A DNA stretch of 64,000 nucleotides from Cornus controversa (GCA_026545225.1 CM048845.1:57788033-57852032), one strand, 5' to 3'. Positions 1 through 12,639 are shown, counted from the first letter of the stretch. Notes: generated by a model from the letters alone, not told the origin. Program-made: numbers and translations.

Positions 1-2050
1 GAGACTCCCAGCCATATCTCACGCCTCTTTCTCTCTTTAAAATTATTTATCTTCATAGCTTTTCCTTCTCTCTACATTTCAGACCCAGTTGGCTTGGATT
101 CAAGACTCATTGAAAGAGGGAGATACATAGGGGACGACTAGGGCTTCCCTTTGAACCAATCAAAGTTGTGATTTGGTAAGGTTGATATTGTTGGGATTTT
201 TGAGAAGTGCTTGAAAGGCCTTCATTTTCAAGGTAGGGGTTCTCTTTCTCATTTACTTGTCGATTTTAGGGTTTCGGGTGAAACGTTGAGAGCTAAAGGT
301 GCGTATTGCATGATTTAGAGTGGTGAGAGGGGTGAGATGTGGTATTTTTCTACTCTCCTTGATCTCTATTGTGAAATAGATATGTATATGGTAGTATATA
401 TGGTATAAGGGGTGAATGTGTGAGAGATTTTAACATATGTACCTATATGCTACATTTTGTGCACATATGTGAAAATGTGTTATATTGAACATGTATGTAT
501 TATGTGTTGTTAAGTGAGTTAAATGCATGTTATCTTTATATAAAAAATGTGTGCATTGGTGAAGCATGACTAAAATGTGCTTAGGTGAAGTTTTGTGAGC
601 ATATGTGGATAGTATGCTAGGTTCTACATGTATAGGTAAATATATGTGTGGTGTTGTGGAGATGAAATGCATGCTATGTGTTTTATTAATTAGCATGTGT
701 ATTGTGAAGCATGAAATTAAATGCTAGATTGTTATATGTTCGAAATGCTTATATTGAGGCTGTTGTGAAGAAACGGAAAAGTGTGGTTGAATTACCTAGA
801 GTAGGTCAATACTCGGTTATGATAGTGAAGTGGTCAAATCACCTGGAGGAGGTAAATTCTCGGTGGTAGTGGAATAATCACCTTGGAGTAGGTAAATACT
901 CGGTGAGAGTTTAAAAATGGGCCAAGTCACCTTGAGGAGGTAAATTCTTGGTGATGGTGGTCTAATCACCTTGGAGTAGGTAAATACTCGGTGAAAGTTC
1001 AAAAAGGGGCCAAGTCACCTCGAGGAGGTAAATTCTCGGTGATGGTGATCTAATCACATTGGAGTAGGTAAATACTCGGTGATAGTTCAAAAAAGGGGCC
1101 AAGTCACCTAGAGGAGGTAAATTCTCAGTGATGGCGGTCTAATCACCCTTGAAGTAGGTAAATACTCAGTGACGGTGTTGAAGTTGTGTTAGAAGTATCT
1201 CGGTCACATGGTTGGTCAAGAATCATGTTGGGGGTATCAGGTTGAGTCCAAGAGAGAGACACAAGTGAATGATGTTGCTTTCATTTTGAATTATGAGTTA
1301 TGATATGTGTTTAATGCATTCCTATATATATATGCATTGTTGTGAACGAACATGATGTACGTTGAATGATACATGTAATGTAGTGACATGTATCCATGTA
1401 GGTCGTATCGAGTCGGCACTTAGGTGCGTTGAGGTATCTTTACTGAGCCGCCGTGGTCCTCACCCCTTTATTCTAAACTCTTTTACAAAAAAGGCGCCGA
1501 TCACAGATGAGACTTGAGTGTCCAAATGAAACTCTATTAGCATTTTGCTATCTTTTGGACGTTGTGCACTTTGTGCCTATCCCTGCCAGATTGTGGCATG
1601 TGATTCCTTTTTGAGTTGTAATTATATTTTTGAAAAATGTAACTTTGTGGTATGCTTGTGTTTTAAGCTTGTTGTATATAAAAAGACAATGGATTAGCTT
1701 ACGTAATACTCGTGGTAGCATTTAGTTCATATGATGATGTTCTCATTATGAATGGATTATGATTATGAAAGTGAATGATTCATTTTGATGTATGATTTAA
1801 TCATGAGTATGATTTTTGAGTATGTTATTGATGTTGGGGTATTTCAATTATGTTATAGATCATGTATGGGAGGTTCTAGGATGATAGAATGTGGATTGGG
1901 CTCCAAATGGACCATGTATAGGGTTGCTGGAGGTCCTGTGGAGGGTATTTCGATTGTGCGAAACCCCCATTTCGATCGTGAGAAGTGGTTGTGAATTATT
2001 GTGATTTTTAGGGTCCAACTATGAGTAATTTCGCACAAATGAGTGCTATT
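1..2050 (+). mobile_element. Long LTR-like repeat, copy 1 (5' end outside window)
   Basis: This is one of three long dispersed copies in the window (also 20608-23924 and 52754-54826). The copies share ordered landmarks: a short block around 'aggtaggggt' (here about 230), a TATGTG-rich stretch, a tandem-repeat module, then a conserved 'cggcacttaggtg' block near 1411 followed by a pyrimidine-rich 'ctcacccc' and 'ggcgccgatcacagat', and a tail near 1560-1720. Copy 3 has a 5-bp target duplication and an internal TATA box, so I read all three as LTRs of one Ty3-like family, probably a Tekay/Del-type chromovirus. The family name is inference. No coding capacity is seen. The 3' edge near 2050 is approximate. 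Confidence 0.6.
830..1190. repeat. Tandem repeat, about 88-bp period, inside LTR copy 1
   Basis: The string 'ggaggtaaattctcgg' or close variants recurs near 851, 939, 1027 and 1116, giving a period of 88-89 bp. A half-period relative ('ggagtaggtaaatactcgg') lies between, so each unit is itself an old duplication. Peptides predicted across the array are artefacts. Confidence 0.85.
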
Positions 2051-2234
2051 TTCTTGTAGTGACTCATATACGAAATAGAATAATGCTAACATTACATGTT
2101 AGATAATCTACAAAACATGAACTCTAGACCACCTAGTTCATTTTGCAATAATTATAAGAACAAAGAACATTACAATAATTAAAACAAAAAAATGTTTAAA
2201 CGTGAGAATCCTAACCATGGACTTGTAACTAAGG

Positions 2235-2402
2235 GTGGACCTTGGCGCAACGGTAAGGTTGCTCTATTGTGACTTGGAAGTCACAGGTTCGAATCAAGGA
2301 AACAATCTTTCCGCATGCGGAGACCTCACAGCCCCGTAGTCTTTTACTAAAATATAAAAGATACTAGAGAATCAAAAATGCGCTGAAAGTGAAAAAAAAA
2401 AG
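2235..2402 (+). mobile_element. tRNA-derived SINE
   Basis: An internal RNA polymerase III promoter is visible: an A box 'tggcgcaacgg' at 2243-2253 and a B box 'ggttcgaatca' at 2286-2296, spaced as in a tRNA. A tRNA-unrelated segment follows, ending in an A-rich tail at about 2391-2400. The layout matches plant Au-type SINEs. It is not a tRNA gene, because no acceptor stem closes around the boxes. The target duplication was not resolved. Confidence 0.7.
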
Positions 2403-3192
2403 TATGTTATATTTATAATTTGTTCATAAGAGCAAAAACGTCCATGGTTGAACATGCAACAAAGATCAAGATTATCAAACGGTCCAGACTCTTGGTTCTC
2501 CCACTTATTTTTTTATCTCTTCAATTTTGAACCAAACATTATATAATTCTAGCTCTCTTTCTCTCCAATTCTTTCAATCCAAGTTTTTTTTCTTATATAT
2601 ATTTTGTCCAATTTAGTTAAGCCATTCTATTTTCTTATAACCTTCATGCTATTTAAACCATAAAATAGTATTTTCTCACAAATTTCTTGAAATTCTTTTA
2701 TGTTAATCAAATGAATGCTAAAAGATTAATTTTCTTTCCATCACTTCACTTTCTTTTACTTTCATTTTTCACCGATAATTTCTGTCTAACAGAACAGACT
2801 CTCAAAGAAAGAAAAAAAAACTAGTGATTACATAATTTCTGTCTTTTTTTTATGGAAAGAAATTCTATTTTATCTTCCACTCATTTAATAAAATAATTTT
2901 AAATTATATTTTTAAATCTCCAACAATCTTTATGAATAATAAGTAATCAATTTCAAATAATTGAAAAAATATTTTGTTTAGTTTAGAGAGTATTTTTACC
3001 AAGAATATAAGGAAAAAGTCTCAAAGAAATAATAAAGTAATAGTTTAGAAAACGCAATCATTTATTTTCCTATGATAAGGTCCAAAAAGAGCGAATGAAT
3101 TCATTTGTCACGAAGACACATTTGCACCGTGGTAGTGTGACACAGTGCTGGTGGTACTTTCCCGAGAAAGAGTGGTGTTTGGTACCTTGGAA
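2403..3192. other. AT-rich intergenic stretch upstream of the small acidic protein gene
   Basis: No gene or recognisable element is seen. It is rich in T tracts and probably holds the promoter and 5' UTR of the gene starting at 3193, but I could not fix a TATA box. Confidence 0.4.
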
Positions 3193-3373
3193 ATGTTGCA
3201 GTACCCGGCCTTCATGATCCAGTACCCGTGGTCGACGAGGATGATTCCGACGTCGTTTCTACTGCCTGCTCGTTGGCCCCAGCCCCAAAGCGATGAGCTC
3301 CTCCTCGCCATGGAAGAGTCCGATTTCGAAGATAAGGTCACATTACTACCCGCCCCAACTTCTTTTCCCTCAT

Positions 3374-3435
<62 letters not shown>

Positions 3436-6086
3436 GACTTCATGTATATATGTTCTGAAGATATTAGACGTATACTAAGCCCCTAATTGACTGCTACTGA
3501 TTCTATAGACGTATCGAAATTAGATTCATATATTGGTTAGTCTGGAGATATACCCAAATTGATTTGTTGCAATATATAGGTGCACAATTTCAATGCTAAT
3601 GAGATTGTGACACTGTCCCTCTCAAGCATATTCTGGGTTTGGACGCGAATGTTTCTGTTCCTCTTAAGACCCGTGGGTACCTCGTGGTGACCCTCTTTTA
3701 TCTCATCCAAACAAGTCCTTATTTTAATCCACCATGCCTCGACAGACCCTCCTTTCCGCCCAGGCCATGACACCTTGCAACTAGCATCACACCATGACCG
3801 CCCTGGCCCGTACTTAGGCTCAAAGAGTTTTTCAAAGCTTGGGTTAAGTAGTACTGCAGCTTGGGGTGCACACGGTCTGGTTCGGTATGGTTCCTAAATT
3901 GGAACAAGAATCGAATCCTAACGATTTTTTAATGTTCGAACCGGAACCGTTGAGACTTATAACCGAACCAAACCGGTTCAGTTCAGGGACTTTTTATTTT
4001 ACTCTCATTCTATGTTATATTCTATTATTTTTTACTCTCATTATGAAAAACAATATTATTTTTAACAATATAACATTGAATGCATACAATTTTTCATAAT
4101 GAAAGTACAAAAAAGTCTCCACCAGTCACGGTTCTGGTTTCAAAATTAAGGAACCATTACATAACGGTTCAGTTTGGTTCCAAACCGTTATGCAACGGTT
4201 CCAAAATTTTGGAACCAGAACTGAATGCTACGATTCGGTTCGGTTCCACTACGGTTTGGTTCGTACTGATTCTTTGTGCACCCCTAGATGCAGCATACTA
4301 GTTAACTAACTCTTTAGCCTGAGGTACAGTCCTGCTGCCACGAAAGGAGATTCTTCCTTTTGTGACCCTGGGATGGGTCACTCTCCCTAGGGCGAGTGTC
4401 TTTAGGCATGTCCGTTTTATGGGAACTTGCCTCCTTAGTCCCACGTTGTGCTTGGTTTCGTGAAGAAACCTGCTTTGCTATTGCTGGCCATCAGCTTGCA
4501 TCACAAGTAACCCATTTGTCTTTGACAAGGGTTGTTGCTGCCGTGGCTAAATTCTTACCAACGGATGGAGCTGGTTTGCTTTCACCCGTGGCTGAGACAA
4601 GGGTTTGCCTTGCGGAAATTTGTTGTCACGGATGAAGTAGCCACCGCGGCTGTTTTGCTTCAGCTTTTTCTTCCTTTTATACCTTTCATTTCTTTTATAT
4701 CCCTTTACAGATGCATTATAGCCATTGTAATTCCAGTGGAATTGCAATATACCACTAAGTTACATTAGGGTTGTTAGATAATGATTTCTATAGAAATTGG
4801 CAAATTCCATAGTATAGTGGGTTTCTTTTCTGCCCTTAGTTAGTATAAATTAATATTTGTAATCGATATTTCAAGAATGAATAAGAGGAAATTTAAGGGC
4901 AAAAACCTGTGTATGTGTGTGTTTTCCTTTGGTAGGCCGGTTTTCTGGGTGTTGTTATAAAGTTATAATAATGTGAAACAATGAGGAGAGGTTACATCTC
5001 CATTCTGTTTTGTTGGGGTTGCAGTTTTCTTTTCTCGTCAATTATGCATATTCTTGAGCATTCATAAGAGTCAAGTTCCTGCTAGATGTTAATTTCAACA
5101 AATTCTTTTTTTCTTTTTATCAGTAGGTATGTTTAGTCACGCACATGCCATACTTGCTATACATGAGCTGTGTGTATTTTGTGGTGACGTGCATTCAAGA
5201 CAAGTTTGAGTCATGTTTGTCTTGTTCCTTCAATATTGATTGTTGTGATCAGTAGGTTTGCTTCCAACTTGGATAGCTCATTTATGTAATTCGAGTTTGA
5301 ATGAGCAAAATACTACACCACTGGAAGATTTGGAACGTTCAGGATTTCAAGTGATCTGGTTTACAGACAATTATGATTTGAGATCTAATTTAACAACAGA
5401 AAATTACAGTTTTGATATATTTGTAGACGTTCACTTTAGTTTTCAGTGCATTATTGACATTGGCACTGCATTTGGTTTGTCTGCAATGATAGTTCACTTT
5501 GTTTTAATCATCGGAGTAGAAATGTTGCAGGTTGAAATGTAGATTTAGAGATTGGACTGAAGTTGAGTTCTTTGACTCAATGATATATCTTGCATGTGTT
5601 GGAGAGGTTGGGCCAGAATAGCATGCCACAGGAGGATAGAACCATATTATGATTCCACATGAGGCACTTTCTTACATGTTATGATGGTCATATAGAACCA
5701 TATTTTATGAATTAGATTTTCTATGTTTGTTGGAGTTTGGGATAAGAATAAGAATTTCTGATCAGAACCTTTTATTTTCCATTAGCTGAAATCTAGCTTA
5801 GCTTAGAGATTCCTTTCTGTTTTTTTCTGAAAATTTGAAATGCACTAGAATCTAGTCTGTATAGAAGAGACTAGCTTATATAATTTTTTGAGCACTGTTA
5901 TGGTATTGTGAAGCAATGTAGCAAGCATAATTGAGAGAGTGTTTTTATAAAAGAGAAGAAGAAAGAACACATAAATTACATAAAAAGTTTTTAAATTCTA
6001 ATGTGGTGATGATATACTCTTTGATAGCATTGCTTTAGGTTTACTTATAGGGTACATTAACCGGAGAGGCTCCAACACATACATAC

Positions 6087-6122
<36 letters not shown>

Positions 6123-9019
6123 TGTCTTTTAATTGAACAAAAATACCTTTACTTATAATCTAATTAATATTTTTAATTTATAATATTAATATAATTTATT
6201 TAATCTAATAATATTTTTAGGCTCATCCTCTTCACTCTCCTCTCCATAATCTCTTTTTCATATATAGCCTCTACATTCATGTAAGGTAAACTACAAACCC
6301 ACTTCAAAAAAATCACTTTACATACAAACACCACATTTATGTATAGATTTGCCCTAAGAAGATAGCATAGCACACTTCGTCTCTGTGATGCCGAGCACCA
6401 AACCAATTTCAGACACACTTTAGCAGGTAAACAACCACAAACCACAAATGCATACATTCTCAAACCTCCACCATTAGCAAAACCCAAAGTGACACGAGCA
6501 TCGAACCAATTTCGAAAACCACTTTGATTCTGCCTCAAAATAACTGATTTCTTTTGTTGGAGAAAAAATCAGAAGCACATCACAGTACCCAAACAACCTG
6601 CTCCTCACAATCGGGTCCTTCACTACCACCGCCGCCACCTGGATCCACCTCCATTGTTGTCAATGACGAGATCCTAACCACTGTACCCTCTTCGGTTCCC
6701 CTGCTTATGCCTGCAATCGAGTCCCTCTACAGCACTCTTATGCCAATTTGCATACCCAAATCAATCGGCGTTGATAGTTCTCTCATTCAATTCTTGTCGC
6801 GAACTGAGTTGCCTCACAATGTCTCTCTCTTTTAGTTTTCCGATCAATTTCTGGTTGGACTGTACAATATAATTGTGGCTTTGACAGCTGAAATTGTGGG
6901 AGAGCTTTAGAGAGATTGAGATGTGGGATATATCGAGATTTTGTGAGAAAGTGTATCAGACGGCCGAAGGAGGATCTCATTACTGTTCTAAGAAGACGGA
7001 TGTCTTTATGATGCATTTTGGTTTATATATTAACTTACCACAAACCTCCATGGGTATATTGGTGTATATATAAGCTGAACGAAGAGAGTGGAGAAGTGTT
7101 TGAGCGTCCGTAGTCTTGACGATCTCCCCATTCTCTTACCTCCTTTTTTACCCTGTCTGTTCATCATAATTTGAATGAATGAAATCCTAAAAATGGGAAT
7201 TGAGTATCTTTTTGGGTACATATAATCCATGGGTGAAAAATAAAAAAACAATGGTTATATTAGTCATTTTACAGGTTCCGTTAAAAGCCATTGGACTTCC
7301 GTAACCCCCTTCGTTAGTTGAGAGGGGTTTTGTGCAAAAAAAATTCATAAAGGGGGTTTATTGCCAATCGATGAAAGTCGGGGGAGGGGGTTGTGCAATT
7401 CGCCCTTTAAAACTTGATAATATTTCTGTGTAGTTTACATAAAATTTTATGAATTCTAACCTCTGTTGCTCTATGCGTAGTTGTAAACTGGTTTGATGAG
7501 TTTTGTTTGATGCAATTGTTTCAAATGCATTTATTGTTTTAGTTGACAACTTTTACCAAAACTAAGTAGGACTCATATATTTCCAGTGCGGACAATGTAG
7601 CTTGTGTACTACTTGTGCTTTTCATTTTCACCCAGCAGAATGCTGAAATTTGCAGCTCGAATGATAGGAATGCAGATGCTATAATAAGAAGTGGAGTTTA
7701 TCTTTCTTGTAGAAAGACTCACATAAAAAGTCCTATTGTTTTTATCTCACAAGTTACCAGTTATAGTCAGTTAAAAAGTTCAGTTTAGGTCTTCTTTTCC
7801 AACAAGTAGAGGAAGTTTATATATTAAAAGAACACGGATTTGTGCAAGAGTCCATTATTAACTTGACCCCAGGAAGAAAGGCCCTGAATATCCCAAACAA
7901 GAACAGGATACTAAAAAGGAGGATGATCGTTAACGGTGTAGGCCCTTCCTATTATAGCAAGTGTATTAGCAACATAGTTCCCCTGCCTACCTACCAAATG
8001 TAGCATAAAGCAAAAGTGCGTCAAAGCGGAGTGGAACTCAGATAAGAGTCAAAGGCGACTCGCTGAAGAGGTTACTCAAAGTTGTTGATGATCTCCTGCA
8101 AATGGCATCCACAAAAGCACAACATCAATTGTCGATTTGGATGTACATTATATGCATATTCTCAGCCTGTAGGAGCTCTTGGCTGATAAGTGTCAGTTCA
8201 GCAGTGTAATTGACGGTAATACCCAAGCTACCAGCGAAACCTGCTATGAAATGTCTGTTATAGTTCTGGTAAATTCCTTCTATTCCAGCCCAACCTGGAT
8301 ACCCTCTTGTGGCTTTATACACATTTAATTTAGCATACTGAAATGGAGTCAGAATTCCACATATTATCATGTGCATGCCCAACCTGATGGGAGTGACTTA
8401 AAAGGTGAGAAATACTGAATGTTAAAGGTTGCTGATGCTAGGATTGCAGGAGAGCAGCCATTTTTTTTTTAAATGCTTTCATTCCTAGCTCCATACATGG
8501 GCCAGACAATGATGGGGATAATAATTACCAAATGTATATTTAACCTCCCACATAAGTGCATTTTGCAGTTTGTAAGAGATGGTAAAAAATGATTTATTCT
8601 GTATACCCCCTGCAATGGTTGGTTTTCTCAAGCTTTGCTTGGGCTATATCTATATATTCTGTGCTGGAGTTGTGATTTTGATAATGCATAGCACTTCATG
8701 GAACGGAATTTTTCTCGACTGGTCTATATATATAAATACATGTTCTCATTGTTGATTAATATCTGCTACACTGCTATTTCTGATTGGCAGATTTCTTATT
8801 TTTGTTCCCGATTTTTTCTCTCGACTGGTCTAGAAATGACACTGACATTACTCAATTTTGCAGTGTAATGAAATCAGAAAGACAAATAGCAACCTCGCTG
8901 TGATTGGGAAGATAACTGCCGATAATGATAAAGAAGACATTGACAATGATGCAGATGATGATGATGCTGATAATGCCGACGAGTCTGAAGGTGATGAGTT
9001 TGAGCAGGAAACTGGTTGA
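3193..9019 (+). CDS. Small acidic-tail protein of unknown function, two exons
   Basis: Exon 1 is 3193-3336 and exon 2 is 8864-9019 (stop TGA at 9017-9019), giving 300 nt and a 99-residue protein. The donor is 'gataag|gtcaca'. The acceptor is 'caattttgcag|tgtaat' behind a pyrimidine tract. Both junctions are phase 0. Residues 1-48 (from MLQYPAF) are rich in P, W and L, with an MIPTSFLLP segment and an EESDFEDK end. Residues 49-99 contain NSNLAVIGK and then a strongly acidic D/E tail ending in FEQETG. The joined sequence resembles a short plant protein family of unknown function that I remember only in outline, so I give no symbol. An in-frame ATG at 3145 would add 16 residues; I prefer 3193 because the upstream part is poor in character. 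The 5.5 kb intron holds repeats and transposon relics. Extra exons within it cannot be excluded. Confidence 0.72.
3378..3435. repeat. (CA)n-(TA)n microsatellite just inside the intron
   Basis: An uninterrupted CA run passes directly into a TA run about 40 bp after the splice donor. Poly-TH and poly-IY peptides read across it are not genes. Confidence 0.95.
3861..4286. mobile_element. Non-autonomous hAT-like element, GGTTCC-rich family
   Basis: The left end reads 'ttggggtgcacacgg' and the right end reads 'ctttgtgcacccct', inverted copies of each other over about 12 bp. The flanks 'actgcagc' (3853-3860) and 'gatgcagc' (4287-4294) agree at 6 of 8 positions, an aged 8-bp duplication as expected for hAT. 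The body carries repeated 'ggttcc/ggaacc' motifs and no transposase. It sits in the intron of the acidic protein gene. It is related to the copy at 22438-23160. Confidence 0.75.
4300..7920. other. Intron sequence without a recognised gene
   Basis: Several short open frames exist here (for example 5258-5542 plus and 6200-6538 minus), but none shows a family I recognise and all lack supporting context. A CT/AC microsatellite lies at about 6087-6122. The stretch 7260-7410 contains runs such as 'gggcgaattgcac' (minus strand) that look like one end of another miniature transposon; its partner end was not found. Confidence 0.4.
7930..8335 (-). pseudogene. LINE-type RNase H (RVT_3) relic
   Basis: On the minus strand the reading from about 8335 resembles the plant LINE RNase H-like domain. 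A KLNVYKATRGYPG segment stands where intact copies have KLNTDGA-S-GNPG, and is followed by HFIAGFAGSLG and an AEL motif. A second frame near 7940-8040 gives RQGNYVANTLA, which fits the later 'REAN-VAD-LA' motif. The catalytic Asp of the first strand is lost and the two parts are out of frame, so it is dead. No reverse transcriptase part is present nearby. It lies antisense within the intron of the acidic protein gene. Confidence 0.65.
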
Positions 9020-9826
9020 TTTTGCTGAGCACCGCTGGCGTTGTTTCTTTTTTGTTCTATTGAAAAATCATGAAAGTTTATTGAGTTGTTATTTGAAATA
9101 TGCACAACCCTAAATTTACATGCGCATTTGCATACACGTATCAACCTTTCGGAGTTTTACCTTTGAATTTGTGTGAAACATGTGTTGGTTAATTAACCTA
9201 TTGTTTCATGCATTTCTATTGTGATATTTTGTATATCTTTGAAGGGATATTATAGTCGACTCTGAAACTCCTGAGTTAGGTTCGAGAAATAAGAACAGAA
9301 GATCTGAGTTAAGATCTTTCATGTCTCTCATACAGGTGTGGAAAGAGAAGGAAGAGAAACTGATACAGGGATGGCTCTGTTATAGATCTTTTTAGGTGAG
9401 TAATCAAAGATCTTCTCCTTCAACTCAAAACTAGTGCTCTGAGAGAATTTGGTTTTAGAACATAGACTTTTGGATGAAGCCCAAACCTTTTACTATGTCA
9501 AGTCAAATGGATTATAAATATCGGGTTAAACAAACTTAGGTATTGTTTGATAACTCAATTCAGTCCTTAATTTTAAAGAGATGAAGTGTTTATTCAATTA
9601 AGTGTCTTTGATAACGCAATTTGAATATCACTCAAAACGGTAAGCACAATTTAAAATAGAATAAAATTTTAAGTGATAGGGACGTCAACTATCATTTAAT
9701 ATTAAAAATTTAAAAACATATCAAAAAATATTTATTTTTTAATTATCACTTAAAAACTTTAACACTTAAAATTTAACTCTTACAATTTTCAGTACTTAAT
9801 TTTTAGTTTAATCAGCAAAAATTTTT

Positions 9827-10226
9827 AGGGAGAGTGCATTTAGGCTGAGCAGGAGTTATAAATAAAAAAGTAATGTATTTTAGAAGGTCACTTTTCATCT
9901 AGGTTGAGAATCACTGTTGAATTACCCAACTACGCTAAATAATTAGACAAATGGTCACTAATCTTGTTTTGTTAAATTACCCAACTATCCCTATTGAATC
10001 AAATAACCCCACTAAAAAAGGAATATGTTGTCCATCTTTTCACTCACAGTGATCAACACTACGTATAATCTGGTATTTTGGAACAAGAGTTTGGAGGAAA
10101 TTTATAAAATGAACAATGACTCTCAATGCATATGCAATTATTTTGTTTAATTCAATCAAAGTGAAAAATGTTAAATACACTACTTTGTTATTTAAGACTC
10201 CTAACTCAATGTAAGTGTAGTTTTTC
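9827..10226. mobile_element. Foldback element related to that at 29448-30607
   Basis: The left arm (9827-9910) and right arm (10120-10226) are inverted copies of each other. They match the arms of the larger element at 29448-30607 (shared 'tcaatgcatatg' and a 'caaagtgaaaaat' block). No clear target duplication remains. It has no coding content. Confidence 0.6.
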
Positions 10227-10309
10227 CCATGTATTAATTAGTCTATAAAATATAGTATCAATATGTATTTAGTATTAATGTTGAAATGTAATTAGCTTGA
10301 TTGCAATTT

Positions 10310-10425
10310 TTTTTTTTCCGTTCAAACTCACAAATCCACTTTGCTTCTATGGGGACTTGAAGAGTCAACTTTGACTTTAAAATGTGAGGATGTACCACTA
10401 GGCTACATCCCTTGGTCCAAGGTAC
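10310..10425 (-). mobile_element. Possible SINE-like fragment
   Basis: On the minus strand 'tagcctagtgg' matches a polymerase III A box and 'gagtttgaacg' is a weak B box. The boxes are further apart than in a tRNA and a short palindrome lies between them, so this is tentative. Confidence 0.3.
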
Positions 10426-10559
10426 TTAAGTTTAATGTACATGTACTAAAATTTGTGATATTTATGTTCAAATACAAGTAATTTATATTTGTATGGTTTT
10501 TCAAAATTTGCAAATTTAACACCTGGGTTATGTGATATTATATTTACATAGAATAATTT

Positions 10560-11640
10560 GGGTAGATTACACTTACCTCCCCCTCTAAATTGGGAGTATT
10601 ACACTCGTCTCCCCTGTATTTTGACATATTACACTTACCCTCCTCTCAGTGACAAATATTAATGGTTGTTAACGAAAAATTTGAAATTATGCTTATGCTA
10701 TTTACACTTACCTCCCTTCTAGATTGGATTTATTTCACTCTCCTCCCTTGTGTTTTGCCATATTAATAAATACCTCTTATCGTCAGTGACACTAACGGTC
10801 AACAATGGTCATGCTGACGTGGCTAAATTTGAAGATTTATATGACAAAAATACCCTTCAAATATTTGTAGGAAAACTTTTGTCCTGGTGCGAAAAGACAA
10901 ATCTAACCCCAACTAAAGAAAATACATAGATTCTTTTCTTCTACATATTCACCTTTCATATTTTCTTTCTCTTCCTAAATATATTGCCAATTTTATTCCG
11001 TCAATATATTCTTAAGTTCCAGTCCTTGTTGGCCTTTGATTATATCAATTATTGATTTAGACAATGATGATAATGATGATGATGATGAACGATGAAACCC
11101 TAACTTCTTTTCGAATGATAATGATGAACGATAAAACATAATATGTTTTGGAATGCCTCTTTGTTCTAAGTGTTTGACAGAAACATCAAACAAAATGGAA
11201 TCAGTTTTAATTTTTTGAAACATTTCAACCTTAAGATTTATGAGAATCTATGCGAGAGTATAAGATAACTGTAACAAAAATACTTTTAAGTTAAAATTAT
11301 TTATATAATAATAAGGGCATAAGTATAATTTCACATTTTTCATTAACAAACATTAACGTCTGCACTGAGAGGGAGTAAGTGTAATATGCCAAAACACAAA
11401 GGAAACGAGTGTAATAAACCCAATCTAGAAGGGAGGCAACCTAATTTTTGAAGGGTATTGTTGACATATAAATCTTTAATTTGGCCACGTCATCATTTAC
11501 CTTTACTGACCGTGTCACTGATGGTATGGGGTATTTGTTACAAACGTACAAACTAGATGTGGATAAGTGTAATATGCCAAAATACAGGGGAGACGGGTGT
11601 AATAAACCCAATTTAGGGAGGATGTAAGTGTAATTTATCC
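10560..11640. mobile_element. Composite Mutator-like foldback element with interleaved arms
   Basis: The ends read 'gggtagattacacttac' (10560) and, inverted, 'gtaagtgtaatttatcc' (11640). The flanks 'gaataattt' (10551-10559) and 'taataattt' (11641-11649) match at 8 of 9 bases, a 9-bp duplication as made by Mutator-like elements. Inside are two arm pairs: A (10560-10690) pairs with A' (about 11310-11440), and B (10697-10880) pairs with B' (about 11440-11640). The order is A-B-A'-B', not A-B-B'-A'. No transposase is present. Confidence 0.75.
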
Positions 11641-11649
11641 TAATAATTT

Positions 11650-12620
11650 AAAGCCTAAAATTAAATATATATCTAATATTTATTTTTATATATATTTACT
11701 AAAAATATATTTAATTAAAATTGTAAAATTTATAAATCTTTATAAAGTATATCGTTATTATATATTTCATTAAATTTACAATTCTAGATTAAATATTAAT
11801 ATATATACACTGATTTATGGGGGTTATTTTTGTCCATCTATGAAAAACTTTCTAGGGTAAATTGTTCATTTCAAGTGATCAAGTAAGGACATATATATCT
11901 TTTATCTAGTCAAACTTGACGTCCTCATGTAATTAGGTCTTATTTTAGAAAGTGTCGTTGTAACCCTTCAAACTTATATCGTCCTATATCTAACAATTTG
12001 TGATTAGATTATTGAAATCAGTCCTAATGGCTGGCCTAATTGTCTTTGGTGATATTTATGAACCTATTCTGATTAAATTTGAATATCAAAACATTAGTTA
12101 AATAAAGTTAGGGCTGTGACACTAGATAAAAAATAATAATAAAAGGAGAAGAAAATTTTTAAAGGATTTTATTAAAGGGAGTTTAATTCGAGCAACCCAA
12201 ACTCAGAATATAAACTTGAGTTGATTTTGGGTTAACTTTGTCGGGTTGGACTTTAAGTTGTTGGCGTTGGGTAGATAATTTTATATTTATGCTGATGGGT
12301 TGATTAATCTGGCATAATGCAGGTCCATTAGAGAGATTAGGGTTCCTATGAATGCCTTAGTTGAGTTCACATATATATAACGAGAGTTCCATATAGCTAG
12401 GGTTGAGTAACGAAGATCTTCGCCAACCACTCTTCTCTTTCATCTGCTTCTGACACATTCTCTCATGTACAGTTCTCTCTCTCATGGTTACCATAGTTAA
12501 GAAGTCATTTGTTCATCTTTGAATTTTTTATTTTATTTTTGTTTTCTAACATCTTGCTTAATACCCATACATATGTCAATCATCCATATCTTGCATTTTT
12601 GACACGATTGAGGCATGATA
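11650..12620. other. AT-rich stretch, no gene recognised
   Basis: This stretch is AT-rich. The segment 12300-12490 includes a TATA-like run ('catatatataac') followed by CT-rich sequence that could be a promoter and 5' UTR, but no coding exon follows that I can defend. Confidence 0.35.
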
Positions 12621-12639
12621 TTTGATGAAGCAGAAATCC

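Noticed and set aside
430..1002. Minus-strand His/Thr-rich and Pro-rich frames in LTR copy 1
   Set aside because: They come from the TATGTG-rich stretch and the 88-bp tandem repeat.
2235..2402. tRNA gene
   Set aside because: The A and B boxes fit, but no acceptor stem pairs and an A-tailed unrelated part follows; a SINE explains it better.
5258..5542. 94-codon plus frame in the intron of the acidic protein gene
   Set aside because: It has no recognisable domain. A good acceptor or donor linking it in phase with exons 1 and 2 was not found.
6200..6538. 112-codon minus frame rich in Cys and Val
   Set aside because: No family is recognised, with no neighbouring exon or promoter. It lies inside a large intron.
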